DNA of 64,000 nucleotides from Streptomyces pinistramenti (GCF_020564935.1 NZ_JAJCXB010000020.1:56352-120351), one strand, 5' to 3'. Positions 43,883-52,257 are shown, counted from the stretch's first letter. Notes: generated by a model from the sequence alone, not told the origin. A program made the numbers and translations.

Positions 43883-44755
43883 ATGGGCCTGCCCGCACCT
43901 CCTCCCCCGCCCGAATCCGCCGGGGTACTCGACCGGTTGGCCGCCGACCGTGTCACCGGAGCGCTGCGTGGTCCCGGCGGCTGCGTCTATCTGCTCAACG
44001 GCGCGGTGTACTTCGTGGAGTGCAGCGCGGCCCCCGGGTTCGACGTCCGGCTCACCGCGGCCGGACGGGTGCCTGCCCGCCGCCTGCAGGAGGCTGCCGA
44101 CGCGGCCGGCGCCCGGCCCGACGGCGGCAGGTCCCTGGTCAGCGGAGGCTGGCTCACCCGGGGCGAGCTGGAGATCTGCCACCTGGCGGCGCTGCTGGAC
44201 GCGGCGTTCTTCGTCCTGCCGCTGCCGCCCGACGGCACCTCGTTCACCCCGGGCGCCACCCACTGGCTCGGCCCGGTGCACCGGATCGGCATCGACGCGC
44301 TCCTGCGGGCGACCGCGCGCCGCCGCGCCCTGCTCGACGCGTGGCACTCCTGGGCCGCCGTGGACACCGCGCCCGTGGTCGCCGCCCGTCCCCGCGGCCG
44401 GGACCACGTCACCACCTGGTGGCAGCGGCGGCTGCTCGCCCATGCCGACGGCCGTCGCACCCCGCAGGAAATCGCCCGTCTCCTGGGGCAGTCGGCGTTC
44501 CTGACGCTGCTGGAGACCCGCCGGCTCGCCGCGGCCGGTCTGGTGCAGATGCCGAGGGACAGGACCGGTGAGCCTTCGGGTGGCGCCCTGCCCCGGCGGC
44601 ACCCCGGGGCGCACCTGGACGAGCGCACGACCGGTGACGGCGCGGAACGGCCCACGGCCAGCTGGCACTTGCCGGTGCCCGAGCTGGAGACCACCCCCGA
44701 ACCGGATGTCGACCTCCTCGTCCGCCTCCGTACGGCACTGGAGGAGAACCTGTGA
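43883..44755 (+). CDS. DUF4388-like/winged-helix protein in the Roadblock operon
   Basis: The 290-residue protein has an N-terminal module resembling DUF4388/PatA-N domains (about 12-150): GVLDRLAADRVTGALRGPGG followed by CVYLLNGAVYFVE, where small-sheet display strands end in a Tyr-Leu pair, then RLQEAADAAGA and WLTRGELEICHLAALLDAAF. A second part (about 165-230) looks like a short winged helix: ADGRRTPQEIARLLGQSAFL and LLETRRLAAAGLVQMP. The last 60 residues are charged and likely disordered. No GGDEF, kinase or GTPase domain is fused. It sits between two Roadblock-like genes, so it may be their effector or DNA-contact partner; this is inferred. ATG 43883 begins GLPAPPPPPES. Confidence 0.65.
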   Translation: MGLPAPPPPPESAGVLDRLAADRVTGALRGPGGCVYLLNGAVYFVECSAAPGFDVRLTAAGRVPARRLQEAADAAGARPDGGRSLVSGGWLTRGELEICHLAALLDAAFFVLPLPPDGTSFTPGATHWLGPVHRIGIDALLRATARRRALLDAWHSWAAVDTAPVVAARPRGRDHVTTWWQRRLLAHADGRRTPQEIARLLGQSAFLTLLETRRLAAAGLVQMPRDRTGEPSGGALPRRHPGAHLDERTTGDGAERPTASWHLPVPELETTPEPDVDLLVRLRTALEENL

Positions 44756-44816
44756 CCCCTTGCGAAACCCTGCCATGAGGCACGCGCTCAGAAAGCGCGC
44801 GGAAAAGAGGAGACTG

Positions 44817-45197
44817 ATGACGATCGAACCCCGCGTGCGGGAGGAACTGCACACGCTGCGCGATCAGGTGCGCCATCTTCAGGGCGGCATGGTGGCCAGC
44901 ACCGACGGCATGGTCATCGCACACGATCTGCGGGACATCGAACCGGACGGCCTCGCCGCGCTCACCGCCGCGGCCATCGGCGTCGCCAAGCGCCTCACGG
45001 AGGCGACCGGTCAGGGTGCCTTCGAGGAGTCCCTGACTCGCGGCGCCAACGGGTACATCGCCGTCTACGCGGCCGGCACCGGCGCGGTGCTCACCGCCGT
45101 CGCGAGCCCCGAGACCAACGTGGGCCGGCTGCATCTCCAGGCCCGCCAGACCGCGGCGCGCATCGGCACGCTGGTGGACACCGCCCCGGACGCCTGA
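44817..45197 (+). CDS. Roadblock/LC7 domain protein B
   Basis: The 126-residue protein is a plain Roadblock/LC7 domain (MglB-like): REELHTLRDQVRHLQGGMVA, STDGMVIAHDLRDIEPDGLA, AAAIGVAKRLTEATGQGAF and GRLHLQARQTAARIGTLV. In bacteria such proteins form dimers that act on small Ras-like GTPases. No such GTPase gene is in this operon, which is odd. AGAGGAG at 44806-44812 precedes ATG 44817. The gap to the previous gene is 61 bases. It differs in sequence from the two other Roadblock-like proteins here, which are closer to each other. Confidence 0.85.
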   Translation: MTIEPRVREELHTLRDQVRHLQGGMVASTDGMVIAHDLRDIEPDGLAALTAAAIGVAKRLTEATGQGAFEESLTRGANGYIAVYAAGTGAVLTAVASPETNVGRLHLQARQTAARIGTLVDTAPDA

Positions 45198-45249
45198 CCC
45201 CTCCCGCACACCATGTCCCACCCTGTCGATGGAAAGGTCACCACCCGCT

Positions 45250-45624
45250 ATGGCTCAGATGGAATCCGCGCTCGCCGAAGCAATGTCGAACATCGATGGC
45301 GCCATCGGTATCGCCCTCGTCGATTACACCAGCGGAATGTCGCTGGTCACCCTGGGCGACAACCATGCCCTGGACCTCAATGTCGCGGCGGCCGGAAACA
45401 CCGACGTCGTACGGGCGAAGCTGCGCACCATGGAAATGCTGGAACTCCAGGGTTCCATCGAGGACATGCTCATCACGCTGACCTCGCAGTACCACCTGCT
45501 GCGCCCGCTGACCGGCAGGAGCGGCAACGGCCTCTTCCTTTACCTGGTGCTGGACCGCAAGCGCGCCAACCTCGCACTGGCACGGCACCGCCTCGCGCGC
45601 CTGGAGGCCGAGTTGGAGGTGTGA
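45250..45624 (+). CDS. Roadblock/LC7-like protein C
   Basis: The 124-residue protein begins MAQMESALAEAMSNIDGAIG and has IALVDYTSGMSLVTLGDNHA, IEDMLITLTSQYHLLRPLTG and LDRKRANLALARHRLARLEA. It is a paralogue of the first gene of the operon by the three aligned segments given there. ATG 45250 has only a weak GGAAAGG 13 bases upstream; coupling to the previous gene (52 bases away) may help. A terminator follows directly, ending the operon before the convergent urease genes. The function is unknown. Confidence 0.78.
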   Translation: MAQMESALAEAMSNIDGAIGIALVDYTSGMSLVTLGDNHALDLNVAAAGNTDVVRAKLRTMEMLELQGSIEDMLITLTSQYHLLRPLTGRSGNGLFLYLVLDRKRANLALARHRLARLEAELEV

Positions 45625-45627
45625 GCG

Positions 45628-45658
45628 GGGCGGGGGCGCCGGCTTTCCGCCCCCGCCC
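45628..45658. terminator. bidirectional terminator between Roadblock and urease operons
   Basis: Perfect 11-base GC arms (45628-45638 and 45648-45658) with a 9-base loop lie between the convergent ends of the last Roadblock-like gene and ureD. Confidence 0.8.
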
Positions 45659-45669
45659 GCCGGACGGTT

Positions 45670-46509
45670 TCAGCCGGCCGCTGTGTACCGGGCCGCGTCG
45701 TCCAGGAGGCGCCGCAGCCGCAGGGCGTCCGGAGCGACGGCGGTGACAAGCGCCGCGGGGCCCGCCAGCGGCGCCAGTACGCCCTGCCCTGCGGACTCTC
45801 CTGTCGGTCCGCCCGCGGCGTCGCCGAGCAGTTGCACCGCTGCCGGGTGCTCGTCGAACTCGGGCTGGACGACGAGGAGTTGGCCGACGGCGCGTTGCGC
45901 GTCGAGGACCGCGGAGGTGTCCCAACCGGGGACGCCGGGCCCGTAGGCGGTCTCCTGGTCCAGCAGCGTGCGTCCGGCGCGCCGTACCGTCAGCCGGCTG
46001 TGCAGCGTGCCGGTGTGCTCGCCGGTGCGGCCCAGGACCTGTTCCTCGCGCAGCACCAGGCGGGCGGTGGGGGCGAGTTCGACGGTGGTGGTCATCCACA
46101 GGTCGCTGCCCTCGGCGGAGATCAGCGGTTCGGGCAGCCAGTCGAGCCGCGCACCGTCGCCGACCGTCAGCCGGACGTCGTAGGTGGCGGCCTCGCCGGT
46201 CCGGCCGGGCAGTGCGACCGTCGCGGCCGCCGCCGTCAGATGCAGGGCTGCGCCGGACTCGGCGGTGGCGTCGATGGCCAGCCGGTCGCCGCCGAGCGGG
46301 GCGCTCATCGCGCCCACCACGCAGATCCGGGCCTGCGGTCCGTGCCCGCCGATCCGGCGCAGCGCGAACGGCCCCGCGCCGTCCAGGACGGGCAGCCGGG
46401 TGATGCCGTGCGCGTCGGCGCGGGCGGTGATGCGGGCGGTGGCGTGCAGGCCCGCCGTCGATGCCGGGGTGCGCGGGGGCCGGGCGAGCGTGGTGGGCGC
46501 GGCGGTCAT
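45670..46509 (-). CDS. ureD: urease accessory protein UreD
   Basis: The 279-residue protein is the UreD (UreH) scaffold that binds apo-urease and holds the UreF-UreG complex during nickel insertion. Recognisable parts are the strand-rich core with GARLDWLPEPLISAEGSDLW, LVLREEQVLGRTGEHTG and LTVRRAGRTLLDQETAYGPG. The length is normal. Its ATG at 46509 overlaps the ureG stop by 4 bases (ATGA type), so it is translationally coupled and last in the operon. The N-terminal 20 residues are Ala/Pro/Thr-rich and may be flexible. A shared terminator follows. Confidence 0.93.
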   Translation of the reverse strand: MTAAPTTLARPPRTPASTAGLHATARITARADAHGITRLPVLDGAGPFALRRIGGHGPQARICVVGAMSAPLGGDRLAIDATAESGAALHLTAAAATVALPGRTGEAATYDVRLTVGDGARLDWLPEPLISAEGSDLWMTTTVELAPTARLVLREEQVLGRTGEHTGTLHSRLTVRRAGRTLLDQETAYGPGVPGWDTSAVLDAQRAVGQLLVVQPEFDEHPAAVQLLGDAAGGPTGESAGQGVLAPLAGPAALVTAVAPDALRLRRLLDDAARYTAAG

Positions 46510-47207
46510 GCGGGGCCCGCGGTCCAGTCGGCGAGCTTCGTGCGGACCCAGTCCGAGACCGGCTTGACGCCGTTCTCCTTCTTCAACGCGGTGAAGGCGA
46601 CGGGCAGTTCGCCGCGCTGGGCCTTGGCGTCGCGTGCCATGCCTTCCAGGTCGACGCCGACGTACGGGGCGAGGTCGGTCTTGTTGATGACGAGGAGGTC
46701 GGCAGAGGTGACGCCGGGGCCGCCCTTGCGGGGGATGTCGTCGCCGCCCGCGACGTCGATCACGAAGATCTGGAAGTCGACCAGGCCCTTGGAGAAGGTG
46801 GCGGTGAGGTTGTCGCCGCCGGACTCGACGAGGATCAGGTCCAACGGGCCGACCGCTTCCTCCAGGTCCTCCACCGCCTCCAGGTTGGCGGAGATGTCGT
46901 CGCGGATGGCGGTGTGCGGGCAGGCGCCGGTCTCGACGGCCTGGATGCGCTCGGCGGGCAGTACCGCCTCGCGCAGCAGGAATTCGGCGTCCTCGCGGGT
47001 GTAGATGTCATTGGTGACGACGGCGATGGACAGCTCGTCGCGCAGCGCCCGGCAGAGCGCGGCGACCGTCGCGGTCTTGCCGGTGCCGACCGGGCCGCCC
47101 AGGCCGATGCGCAGCGCGCGCCGGGTGCCGTCGGGGCGCTTGGGGACGGCGGCGCTGTGGGTGTGGCGCTCGGGGAACATCTCGTCGAGCTCGTGGTCGA
47201 GGTGCAT
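46506..47207 (-). CDS. ureG: urease accessory GTPase UreG
   Basis: The 233-residue SIMIBI-class GTPase delivers nickel to urease. The P-loop is GLGGPVGTGKTATVAAL, the metal motif CPH lies in VETGACPHTAIRDD, switch regions include LILVESGGDNLTATFSKGLVD (quoted in part), and the base-specificity motif NKTD is in LLVINKTDLAPYVGVD. The N-terminus has a short His-rich piece (MHLDHELDEMFPERHTH) that may bind nickel and could in part replace the missing UreE. ATG 47207 was chosen; an upstream frame is non-conserved. It overlaps ureD by 4 bases. Confidence 0.96.
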   Translation of the reverse strand: MHLDHELDEMFPERHTHSAAVPKRPDGTRRALRIGLGGPVGTGKTATVAALCRALRDELSIAVVTNDIYTREDAEFLLREAVLPAERIQAVETGACPHTAIRDDISANLEAVEDLEEAVGPLDLILVESGGDNLTATFSKGLVDFQIFVIDVAGGDDIPRKGGPGVTSADLLVINKTDLAPYVGVDLEGMARDAKAQRGELPVAFTALKKENGVKPVSDWVRTKLADWTAGPA

Positions 47208-47262
47208 GGTCACTCCGTTGTGCGTGCGGCCGCGGGTGTGCGGCGCGGTGGTGTGAGTTCGT

Positions 47263-47937
47263 TCAGGAGGCGAAGAGCCGTACCGGCCAGGCGGCGTGCT
47301 GTTCGGCGGTGATGTCGAGCAGCGGCGCGGATGCGGCGGGCAGGGCATCAACTCCTTCGGTGGCGACGCGCGCCGCGGCCTCGGCTCCCTGCGCGGCGAC
47401 CCGGTCCAGGTCGGCGGCGAGGTGGGCGAGAACGGCGGTGGCGTCGAAGGGGTCGAGGCTGAGCAGGCGTACGGCGGCGGTCGCCGGGCCGCTGATGTTC
47501 TCGTAGGCGACGGCGTACGCGGCGTCCAGCGGGGTCAGGCCGGCCGACCGGGCGGCGAGGCCGAGGACGATGGGCTGGTGGGCGCCGCGCGGCCGGGCCG
47601 CGGCGAGCGCGTCGAGCGCGTCGGACGGCCAGGTGGCGCGGGCGGCCCGCATCATCTGCCGGCCGAGCCGCCGGGCGACCTGCCGCAGTGCGGGCACGGG
47701 GGTGCGGGCGTCGGCTGCGTCGTCCAGGAGGAGCGGGTCGGCGCCGGCCGCGGCCGCCGCGGCGAGGCCCGCGGCGACCAGTCCCGCGGTGTGCAGCCGC
47801 CCGCGGCAGAACCGCTCCAGGGTGGCGGCGTCCTTGATGCGTCCCGCGGTGACGGCCGGTTCGGCGCCGCCGGAGTGGGCGTGCCCTCCGGCGGGGAACC
47901 GGCCGTCGGCGAGGACGAGCAGTGCGGCCCGGCTCAT
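47263..47937 (-). CDS. ureF: urease accessory protein UreF
   Basis: The 224-residue all-helical protein is UreF, which bridges UreD and UreG and helps gate GTP hydrolysis. Typical segments are LADGRFPAGGHAHSGGAEPA near the start, FCRGRLHTAGLVAAGLAA in the middle and the conserved FDATAVLAHLA helix near the end. The length matches the actinobacterial form. It lies 51 bases after ureC and 55 before ureG on the minus strand. The start ATG 47937 gives MSRAALLVLADG, where homologues begin their first helix. Confidence 0.9.
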   Translation of the reverse strand: MSRAALLVLADGRFPAGGHAHSGGAEPAVTAGRIKDAATLERFCRGRLHTAGLVAAGLAAAAAAGADPLLLDDAADARTPVPALRQVARRLGRQMMRAARATWPSDALDALAAARPRGAHQPIVLGLAARSAGLTPLDAAYAVAYENISGPATAAVRLLSLDPFDATAVLAHLAADLDRVAAQGAEAAARVATEGVDALPAASAPLLDITAEQHAAWPVRLFAS

Positions 47938-47988
47938 CGGCGGACCGGGTGGTGCGTGGGGTTGACCGGGGTGTTCATCGTTGCCGCA

Positions 47989-49710
47989 TCAGAAGAGGAA
48001 GTAGCGCTGGGCCATGGGGAGTTCGGCGGCGGGGGCCGGTTCGACGACCTCGCCGTCGATGGTCACCGTGAAGGTGTCCGGGTCGACGTGGACCCGCGGC
48101 AGGGCGTCGTTGTTGCGCATCGATGCCTTGGTGACGCCGCGGGTGCTGCGGATCGGCTCGTACGCCTTCGCCAGCGGGAGCCGCTCGGCGATGCCGTCCT
48201 CGACGGCCTGCGGGGAGACGAAGTTGACGGAGTTGCTGCCCGGGGCCTTGCCGATCGCGCCGAACATCGGGCGGGGCAGGATCGGCTGCGGGGTGGGGAT
48301 GGACGCATTGGCGTCGCCCACCTGCGCGTACGCGATCTGGCCGCCCTTGATGACGAGCAGCGGCTTGACGCCGAAGAACGCCGGCTCCCACAGGACGAGG
48401 TCGGCGAGCTTGCCGTCCTCGACCGAGCCGATGACGTGGTCGATGCCCTGGGCCGCGGCCGGGTTGATGGTGTACTTCGCGACGTACCTGCGGGCGCGCC
48501 GGTTGTCGGCGCTGCCGTCGCCCGTGAGGGTGCCGCGGCGCTTCTTCATGACGTGCGCGGTCTGCCACGTACGCATCACGACCTCGCCGATCCGGCCCAT
48601 GGCCTGGGCGTCGGACGACATGATCGAGATGGCACCGAGGTCGTGCAGGATGTCCTCGGCGGCGATGGTGGAGGGCCTGATCCGGGACTCGGCGAAGGCG
48701 AGGTCCTCGGGGACGGCGGGGTTGAGGTGGTGGCAGACCATCAGCATATCGAGGTGTTCCTCGACGGTGTTGACGGTGTGCGGCCGCGTGGGGTTGGTGG
48801 ACGCCGGCAGCACGTTCGGCTCGGAGACCATCGCGATCATGTCGGGGGCGTGGCCGCCGCCCGCGCCCTCGACGTGGAAGGCGTGGATGGAGCGCCCGGC
48901 GATGGCGGCGAGGGTGTCGCCGAGGAATCCGGCCTCGTTGAGGGTGTCCGTGTGGATCGCGAGCTGGGCGCCGCTCTCCTCACAGACGTTCAGGCAGGCG
49001 TCAAGGACGGCGGGGGTCGCGCCCCAGTCCTCGTGGATCTTGAAGCCGAGGATGCCGGCCCGCAGCTGGTCGCGCATCGAGGCGACGGACATGGTGTTGC
49101 CCTTGCCCAGCAGGCCGACGTTGACCGGCAGCGAGTCCATCGACTCCAGCAGCCGGGAGATGTGCCAGGCACCGGGGGTGATGGTGGTGGCCTTGCTGCC
49201 TTCGGCGGGCCCTGTGCCACCGCCCACGAGGGTGGTGACGCCGGACGCCAGCGCCTCGTCCACCTGCTGGGGGCAGATGAAGTGGACGTGGGTGTCGATG
49301 GCGCCCGCGGTGAGTATCTTGCCGTTGCCGGCGATGATCTCGGTCTCGGGGCCGATGACGAGGTCGGGGTGGACGCCGTCCATGGTGTCGGGGTTGCCGG
49401 CCTTGCCCAGGGCGACGATCCGGCCGTCACGGATGCCGATGTCGGCCTTGACGATGCCCCAGTGGTCGAGGACGACGGCACCGGTGATCACCGTGTCCGG
49501 GGCGCCCTCGGCACGGGTGGTGCGGGACTGGCCCATCGATTCGCGGATGACCTTGCCGCCGCCGAAGACGGCTTCGTCACCCGCCCTGCCGGGACCTCCG
49601 GAGCGGTCTTCCTCGATCTCGATGACGAGGTCGGTGTCGGCGAGCCGGATGCGGTCGCCTGTGGTGGGGCCGAACAGGTCGGCGTACGCCTGTCGCGTCA
49701 GATCAGCCAT
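47989..49710 (-). CDS. ureC: urease alpha subunit
   Basis: The 573-residue catalytic subunit hydrolyses urea to ammonia and carbamate at a di-nickel centre. All active-site residues are present with a uniform offset of 7 from the Klebsiella enzyme: His141 and His143 (DTHVHFICP), carbamylated Lys224 (GFKIHEDWG), His253, His279 (HVEGAGGGHAPD), the catalytic His327 (MVCHHLNP) and Asp367 (SSDAQAMGR). The end FFLF-type YFLF is usual. The start ATG 49710 overlaps the ureB end by 8 bases, so translation is coupled. It is assembled with ureA and ureB products in the cytoplasm. Confidence 0.98.
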   Translation of the reverse strand: MADLTRQAYADLFGPTTGDRIRLADTDLVIEIEEDRSGGPGRAGDEAVFGGGKVIRESMGQSRTTRAEGAPDTVITGAVVLDHWGIVKADIGIRDGRIVALGKAGNPDTMDGVHPDLVIGPETEIIAGNGKILTAGAIDTHVHFICPQQVDEALASGVTTLVGGGTGPAEGSKATTITPGAWHISRLLESMDSLPVNVGLLGKGNTMSVASMRDQLRAGILGFKIHEDWGATPAVLDACLNVCEESGAQLAIHTDTLNEAGFLGDTLAAIAGRSIHAFHVEGAGGGHAPDMIAMVSEPNVLPASTNPTRPHTVNTVEEHLDMLMVCHHLNPAVPEDLAFAESRIRPSTIAAEDILHDLGAISIMSSDAQAMGRIGEVVMRTWQTAHVMKKRRGTLTGDGSADNRRARRYVAKYTINPAAAQGIDHVIGSVEDGKLADLVLWEPAFFGVKPLLVIKGGQIAYAQVGDANASIPTPQPILPRPMFGAIGKAPGSNSVNFVSPQAVEDGIAERLPLAKAYEPIRSTRGVTKASMRNNDALPRVHVDPDTFTVTIDGEVVEPAPAAELPMAQRYFLF

Positions 49711-50014
49711 CGAGGGAGCCTCCGGTCTCGCCGCGCAGTCCCGCGACGATCCGCTTGCCCCCGATGGGGACGAGTTCGATCTCGGTGGGTATGCCGGGCT
49801 CGAAGCGCACGGCGGAGCCGGCGGGAACGTTGAGCCGCTGACCGTGCGCGGCCGCGCGGTCGAATTCGAGACCGGGGTTGGCCTCGGCGAAGTGGTAGTG
49901 GGAGCCGACCTGCACGGGGCGGTCGGCGGCGTTGAGGACGGTCATGCGCGTGAGGGGGAGGCCATCGTTGAGGCGCACCGGCTCTTCGGCGTAGAGGATC
50001 TGTCCCGGGATCAT
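49703..50014 (-). CDS. ureB: urease beta subunit
   Basis: The 103-residue structural subunit has the usual order: MIPGQILYAEEPVRLNDG, VLNAADRPVQVGSHYHFAE, LEFDRAAAHGQRLNVPAG and SAVRFEPGIPTEIELVPIGG. The strands pack on UreC near the active site. It starts 17 bases after ureA and overlaps ureC by 8 bases. Actinobacterial ureases keep beta and gamma as separate chains, as here. The length is normal. Confidence 0.97.
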   Translation of the reverse strand: MIPGQILYAEEPVRLNDGLPLTRMTVLNAADRPVQVGSHYHFAEANPGLEFDRAAAHGQRLNVPAGSAVRFEPGIPTEIELVPIGGKRIVAGLRGETGGSLDG

Positions 50015-50031
50015 GTTCTGCTCTCCCGCGG

Positions 50032-50334
50032 TCAGTTGATGGGTTCGTGAACGGTGACGAGCTTGGTGCCGTCGGGGAACGTGGCTTCGACCTGCACGTC
50101 GTGAATCATTTCCGGGACGCCTTCCATGACGTCGTCCCGGCTCAGCACCTTGCGCCCGGAGGACATCAGCTCGGCGACCGTACGGCCGTCCCGCGCGCCT
50201 TCGAGGATGTGAGCGGTGAGCAGGGCAATGGATTCCGGATGGTTGAGCTTCAGCCCCCGGGCTCGTCGCTTTTCGGCCACGTCTGCCGCCACATGAATCA
50301 TCAGGCGTTCCTGCTCATGCGGGGTCAGTTGCAT
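50032..50334 (-). CDS. ureA: urease gamma subunit
   Basis: The 100-residue subunit begins MQLTPHEQERLMIHVAADV and carries KLNHPESIALLTAHILEGAR, then VLSRDDVMEGVPEMIHDVQV and FPDGTKLVTVHEPI, the standard UreA chain. ATG 50334 was chosen over an upstream in-frame codon because this gives the exact family length. It is the first gene of the operon ureABCFGD on the minus strand. A GlnR-like half box about 165 bases upstream suggests nitrogen control; the gene order lacks ureE and a urea transporter. Confidence 0.97.
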   Translation of the reverse strand: MQLTPHEQERLMIHVAADVAEKRRARGLKLNHPESIALLTAHILEGARDGRTVAELMSSGRKVLSRDDVMEGVPEMIHDVQVEATFPDGTKLVTVHEPIN

Positions 50335-50870
50335 ACGTTCCACCTCACAGTCCGCCCCGGGTTTGATGTTCACCCAGGTCACAGGCGTCCACACACCTGC
50401 ATTGGTAGATGTATCACACAGTAATTAAAGGACGAGCAAACTAACCGTCAGCGGAAGGCCACCAACAACCCGACGAGCAGAGGCTAGTTCGCCGGGATTT
50501 CGTCCGCGTTACCAGGGCGGATGGGCGCGGAACCCTTCTCGCGTCCGGGACAACACGTCACCCATTACCCGGCGTTACCGCACGGCGACCGAATTCCCGG
50601 ACCCGCCTTCCCCGCGGGGTTTCTCCGGCCCGATGGAAAGCGGTGGCGAATTCCACACTCCGGAAGAGCCGCAATCCCCGCACGGCGGACGGAGGCATGG
50701 ACAGGGGGCGCGAACAGCGGCGCAGACTTTCCGCCCGTAACGGACATGAACCGCTCCGCGGACGCGGCTGTCCGTTATGTGGTCTTGACGGCGGCTCCGA
50801 TGCTCACAATCCTCATGTGCGCGTCAAAACAGCTCCGCACCACCCCCCACACCAGCATCGGAGCCACACC
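50335..50870. other. divergent promoter region of urease operon and aminopeptidase
   Basis: No gene is seen in these 536 bases. On the minus strand TTGCTC and TGATAC, 17 bases apart at about 50412-50440, may be the urease promoter. A possible GlnR box is listed separately. Confidence 0.45.
50497..50512 (-). promoter_or_regulatory. possible GlnR half box upstream of ureA
   Basis: On the minus strand GTAAC-GCGGAC-GAAAT matches one a-b unit of the GlnR pattern GTnAC-n6-GAAAC with one mismatch. Only one unit is clear; a second is weak. GlnR is known to act on urease genes in Streptomyces coelicolor, which makes the match worth noting. Confidence 0.35.
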
Positions 50871-51815
50871 GTGACTCGCTCTGCCCGTACCCGCCGCGCC
50901 GTCCTGGCCGCCGGCGCCTGCGCCGCCGCCGTCGCCCTGCTGGGCACCGCGGCCTCGGCCCAGGCCACCCCCGGCACACTCGCCGCGCCCGACATCCCCG
51001 TGGCGAACGTCAAGGCCGACCTCGCCAAGCTCCAGTCCATAGCCGACGCCAACAACGGCAACCGCGCCCACGGCACCGCCGGTTACCAGGCATCGGTCGA
51101 CTACATCAAGGGCAAGCTCGACGCCGCCGGCTTCACCACGAAGCTCCAGGAGTTCAGCAGCGGCGGCGCGAAGGGGTACAACATCATCGCCGACTGGCCG
51201 GGCGGCGACGAGAGCAAGACCGTGATGTCCGGGGCCCACCTCGACTCCGTCCCCGCGGGCCCCGGCATCAACGACAACGGATCCGGCTCGGCCGGCATCC
51301 TGGAGGTCGCACTCGCGGTCGCCAAGGCCGACCTCAAGCCCACCAAGCACCTGCGGTTCGGCTGGTGGGGCGACGAGGAGGACGGCATGATCGGCTCGCA
51401 GAACTACGTCGAGTCCCTCGGCGGCGACACCGCGAAGCTCGACTCGTACCTCAACTTCGACATGATCGGCTCGCCGAACCCCGGCTACTTCGTCTACGAC
51501 GACGACGCGCGCCTCGAAAAGGTCTTCAAGGACTGGTTCGCCACCAAGAACATCGCGACCGAGAAGGAGACCGAGGGCGACGGCCGCTCCGACCACGCGC
51601 CGTTCAAGGACGCCGGAGTCCCGGTGGGCGGGCTCTTCTCCGGCGCCGACTACATCAAGACCGACGCACAGGCCAAGGCATGGGGCGGCGAGGCGGGCAA
51701 GGCGTTCGACGCCTGCTACCACGCCTCCTGCGACACGTCGAAGAACATCGACGACACCGCGCTGGACAACCACACCGACGCCATCGCCAACGCCCTGTGG
51801 CAGCTCAGCTCCTGA
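50871..51815 (+). CDS. secreted M28-family aminopeptidase (SGAP-like)
   Basis: The 314-residue precursor has a signal peptide (RRAVLAAGACAAAVALLGTA, then ASAQA) and a short propeptide; the mature enzyme probably starts near APDIPVANVKADL, as in Streptomyces griseus aminopeptidase. Zinc ligands and catalytic residues by motif: His123 (SGAHLDSVPAG), Asp135 (GINDNGSGSAG), Glu169-Glu170 (GWWGDEEDGMIG), Asp197 (LNFDMIGSPNPG) and His242 (GDGRSDHAPF). Cys282 and Cys287 can form the conserved disulfide. It removes N-terminal hydrophobic residues outside the cell. GTG 50871 has GGAG 7 bases upstream. Confidence 0.95.
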   Translation: MTRSARTRRAVLAAGACAAAVALLGTAASAQATPGTLAAPDIPVANVKADLAKLQSIADANNGNRAHGTAGYQASVDYIKGKLDAAGFTTKLQEFSSGGAKGYNIIADWPGGDESKTVMSGAHLDSVPAGPGINDNGSGSAGILEVALAVAKADLKPTKHLRFGWWGDEEDGMIGSQNYVESLGGDTAKLDSYLNFDMIGSPNPGYFVYDDDARLEKVFKDWFATKNIATEKETEGDGRSDHAPFKDAGVPVGGLFSGADYIKTDAQAKAWGGEAGKAFDACYHASCDTSKNIDDTALDNHTDAIANALWQLSS

Positions 51816-51883
51816 CCCGCACCCGGCCGCTCACCGGCCGACCCGCGCCTCCTCCGGCGCGGGCGGGCCGCAGCGCCGTACGG

Positions 51884-52198
51884 TCAGCCCTCCCGACCCG
51901 GTCGCCGATCCCCGGCGGCCGGGTCGCGGTGTTCCGCGGCGATGCCGAAACGCCGCCGTTCGCCCGGAGCGGACGCGGCCGGCCGCACGGCCGACACCGT
52001 GCTGATCACCTGCTCCTCCTCCGCGTCCCCGGCAGGCCGCCCCAGCTCCTCCAGCAGCTGCAGGTCAGCGGCCGAAACCAGCGCGACGAGCGGTTTGCCG
52101 TGGCGGGTGACGACCACGCGCTCCCCGCCGTAGACGACGCGGTTGATCAGATCCGCCAGCTCGGCGCGGGCTTGCGTCACGGGAATCTCGTAGGCCAT
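51884..52198 (-). CDS. Phd/YefM-family antitoxin-like regulator
   Basis: The 104-residue protein begins with a Phd/YefM domain (MAYEIPVTQARAELADLINR, then VVYGGERVVVTRHGKPLVAL and VSAADLQLLEELG), which binds DNA and neutralises a toxin in type II systems. The C-terminal 50 residues, where the toxin would bind, are basic and low in complexity. No RelE, Doc, YoeB or PIN toxin gene is adjacent. Instead a clpP gene starts 60 bases away divergently, with one palindrome between them. It may be an orphan antitoxin reused as a local regulator. Start ATG 52198. Confidence 0.82.
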   Translation of the reverse strand: MAYEIPVTQARAELADLINRVVYGGERVVVTRHGKPLVALVSAADLQLLEELGRPAGDAEEEQVISTVSAVRPAASAPGERRRFGIAAEHRDPAAGDRRPGREG

Positions 52199-52216
52199 GC
52201 TCCCCATTCTAACGGG

Positions 52217-52233
52217 ATGTACGTCCTGTACAT
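52217..52233. promoter_or_regulatory. palindrome between phd-like gene and clpP
   Basis: ATGTAC (52217-52222) and GTACAT (52228-52233) flank GTCCT. The site is 18 bases from the Phd-like start and 24 from clpP. Phd-type operators contain GTACA-like arms, so the protein may bind here and control both genes. Confidence 0.6.
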
Positions 52234-52257
52234 TTTTTACAGAGGAGAGGAGCAGTC

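Noticed and set aside
43369..45624. Roadblock operon as a conservon (cvn) cluster
   Set aside because: The histidine kinase, DUF742 protein and GTPase that define conservons are absent, and a DUF4388-like gene is present instead.
50643..50870. N-terminal extension of the M28 aminopeptidase frame
   Set aside because: The signal peptide begins at GTG 50871 with a ribosome site; the extension would place it internally.
51884..52198. Complete type II toxin-antitoxin module
   Set aside because: Only an antitoxin-like gene is present; neither neighbour encodes a known toxin fold.
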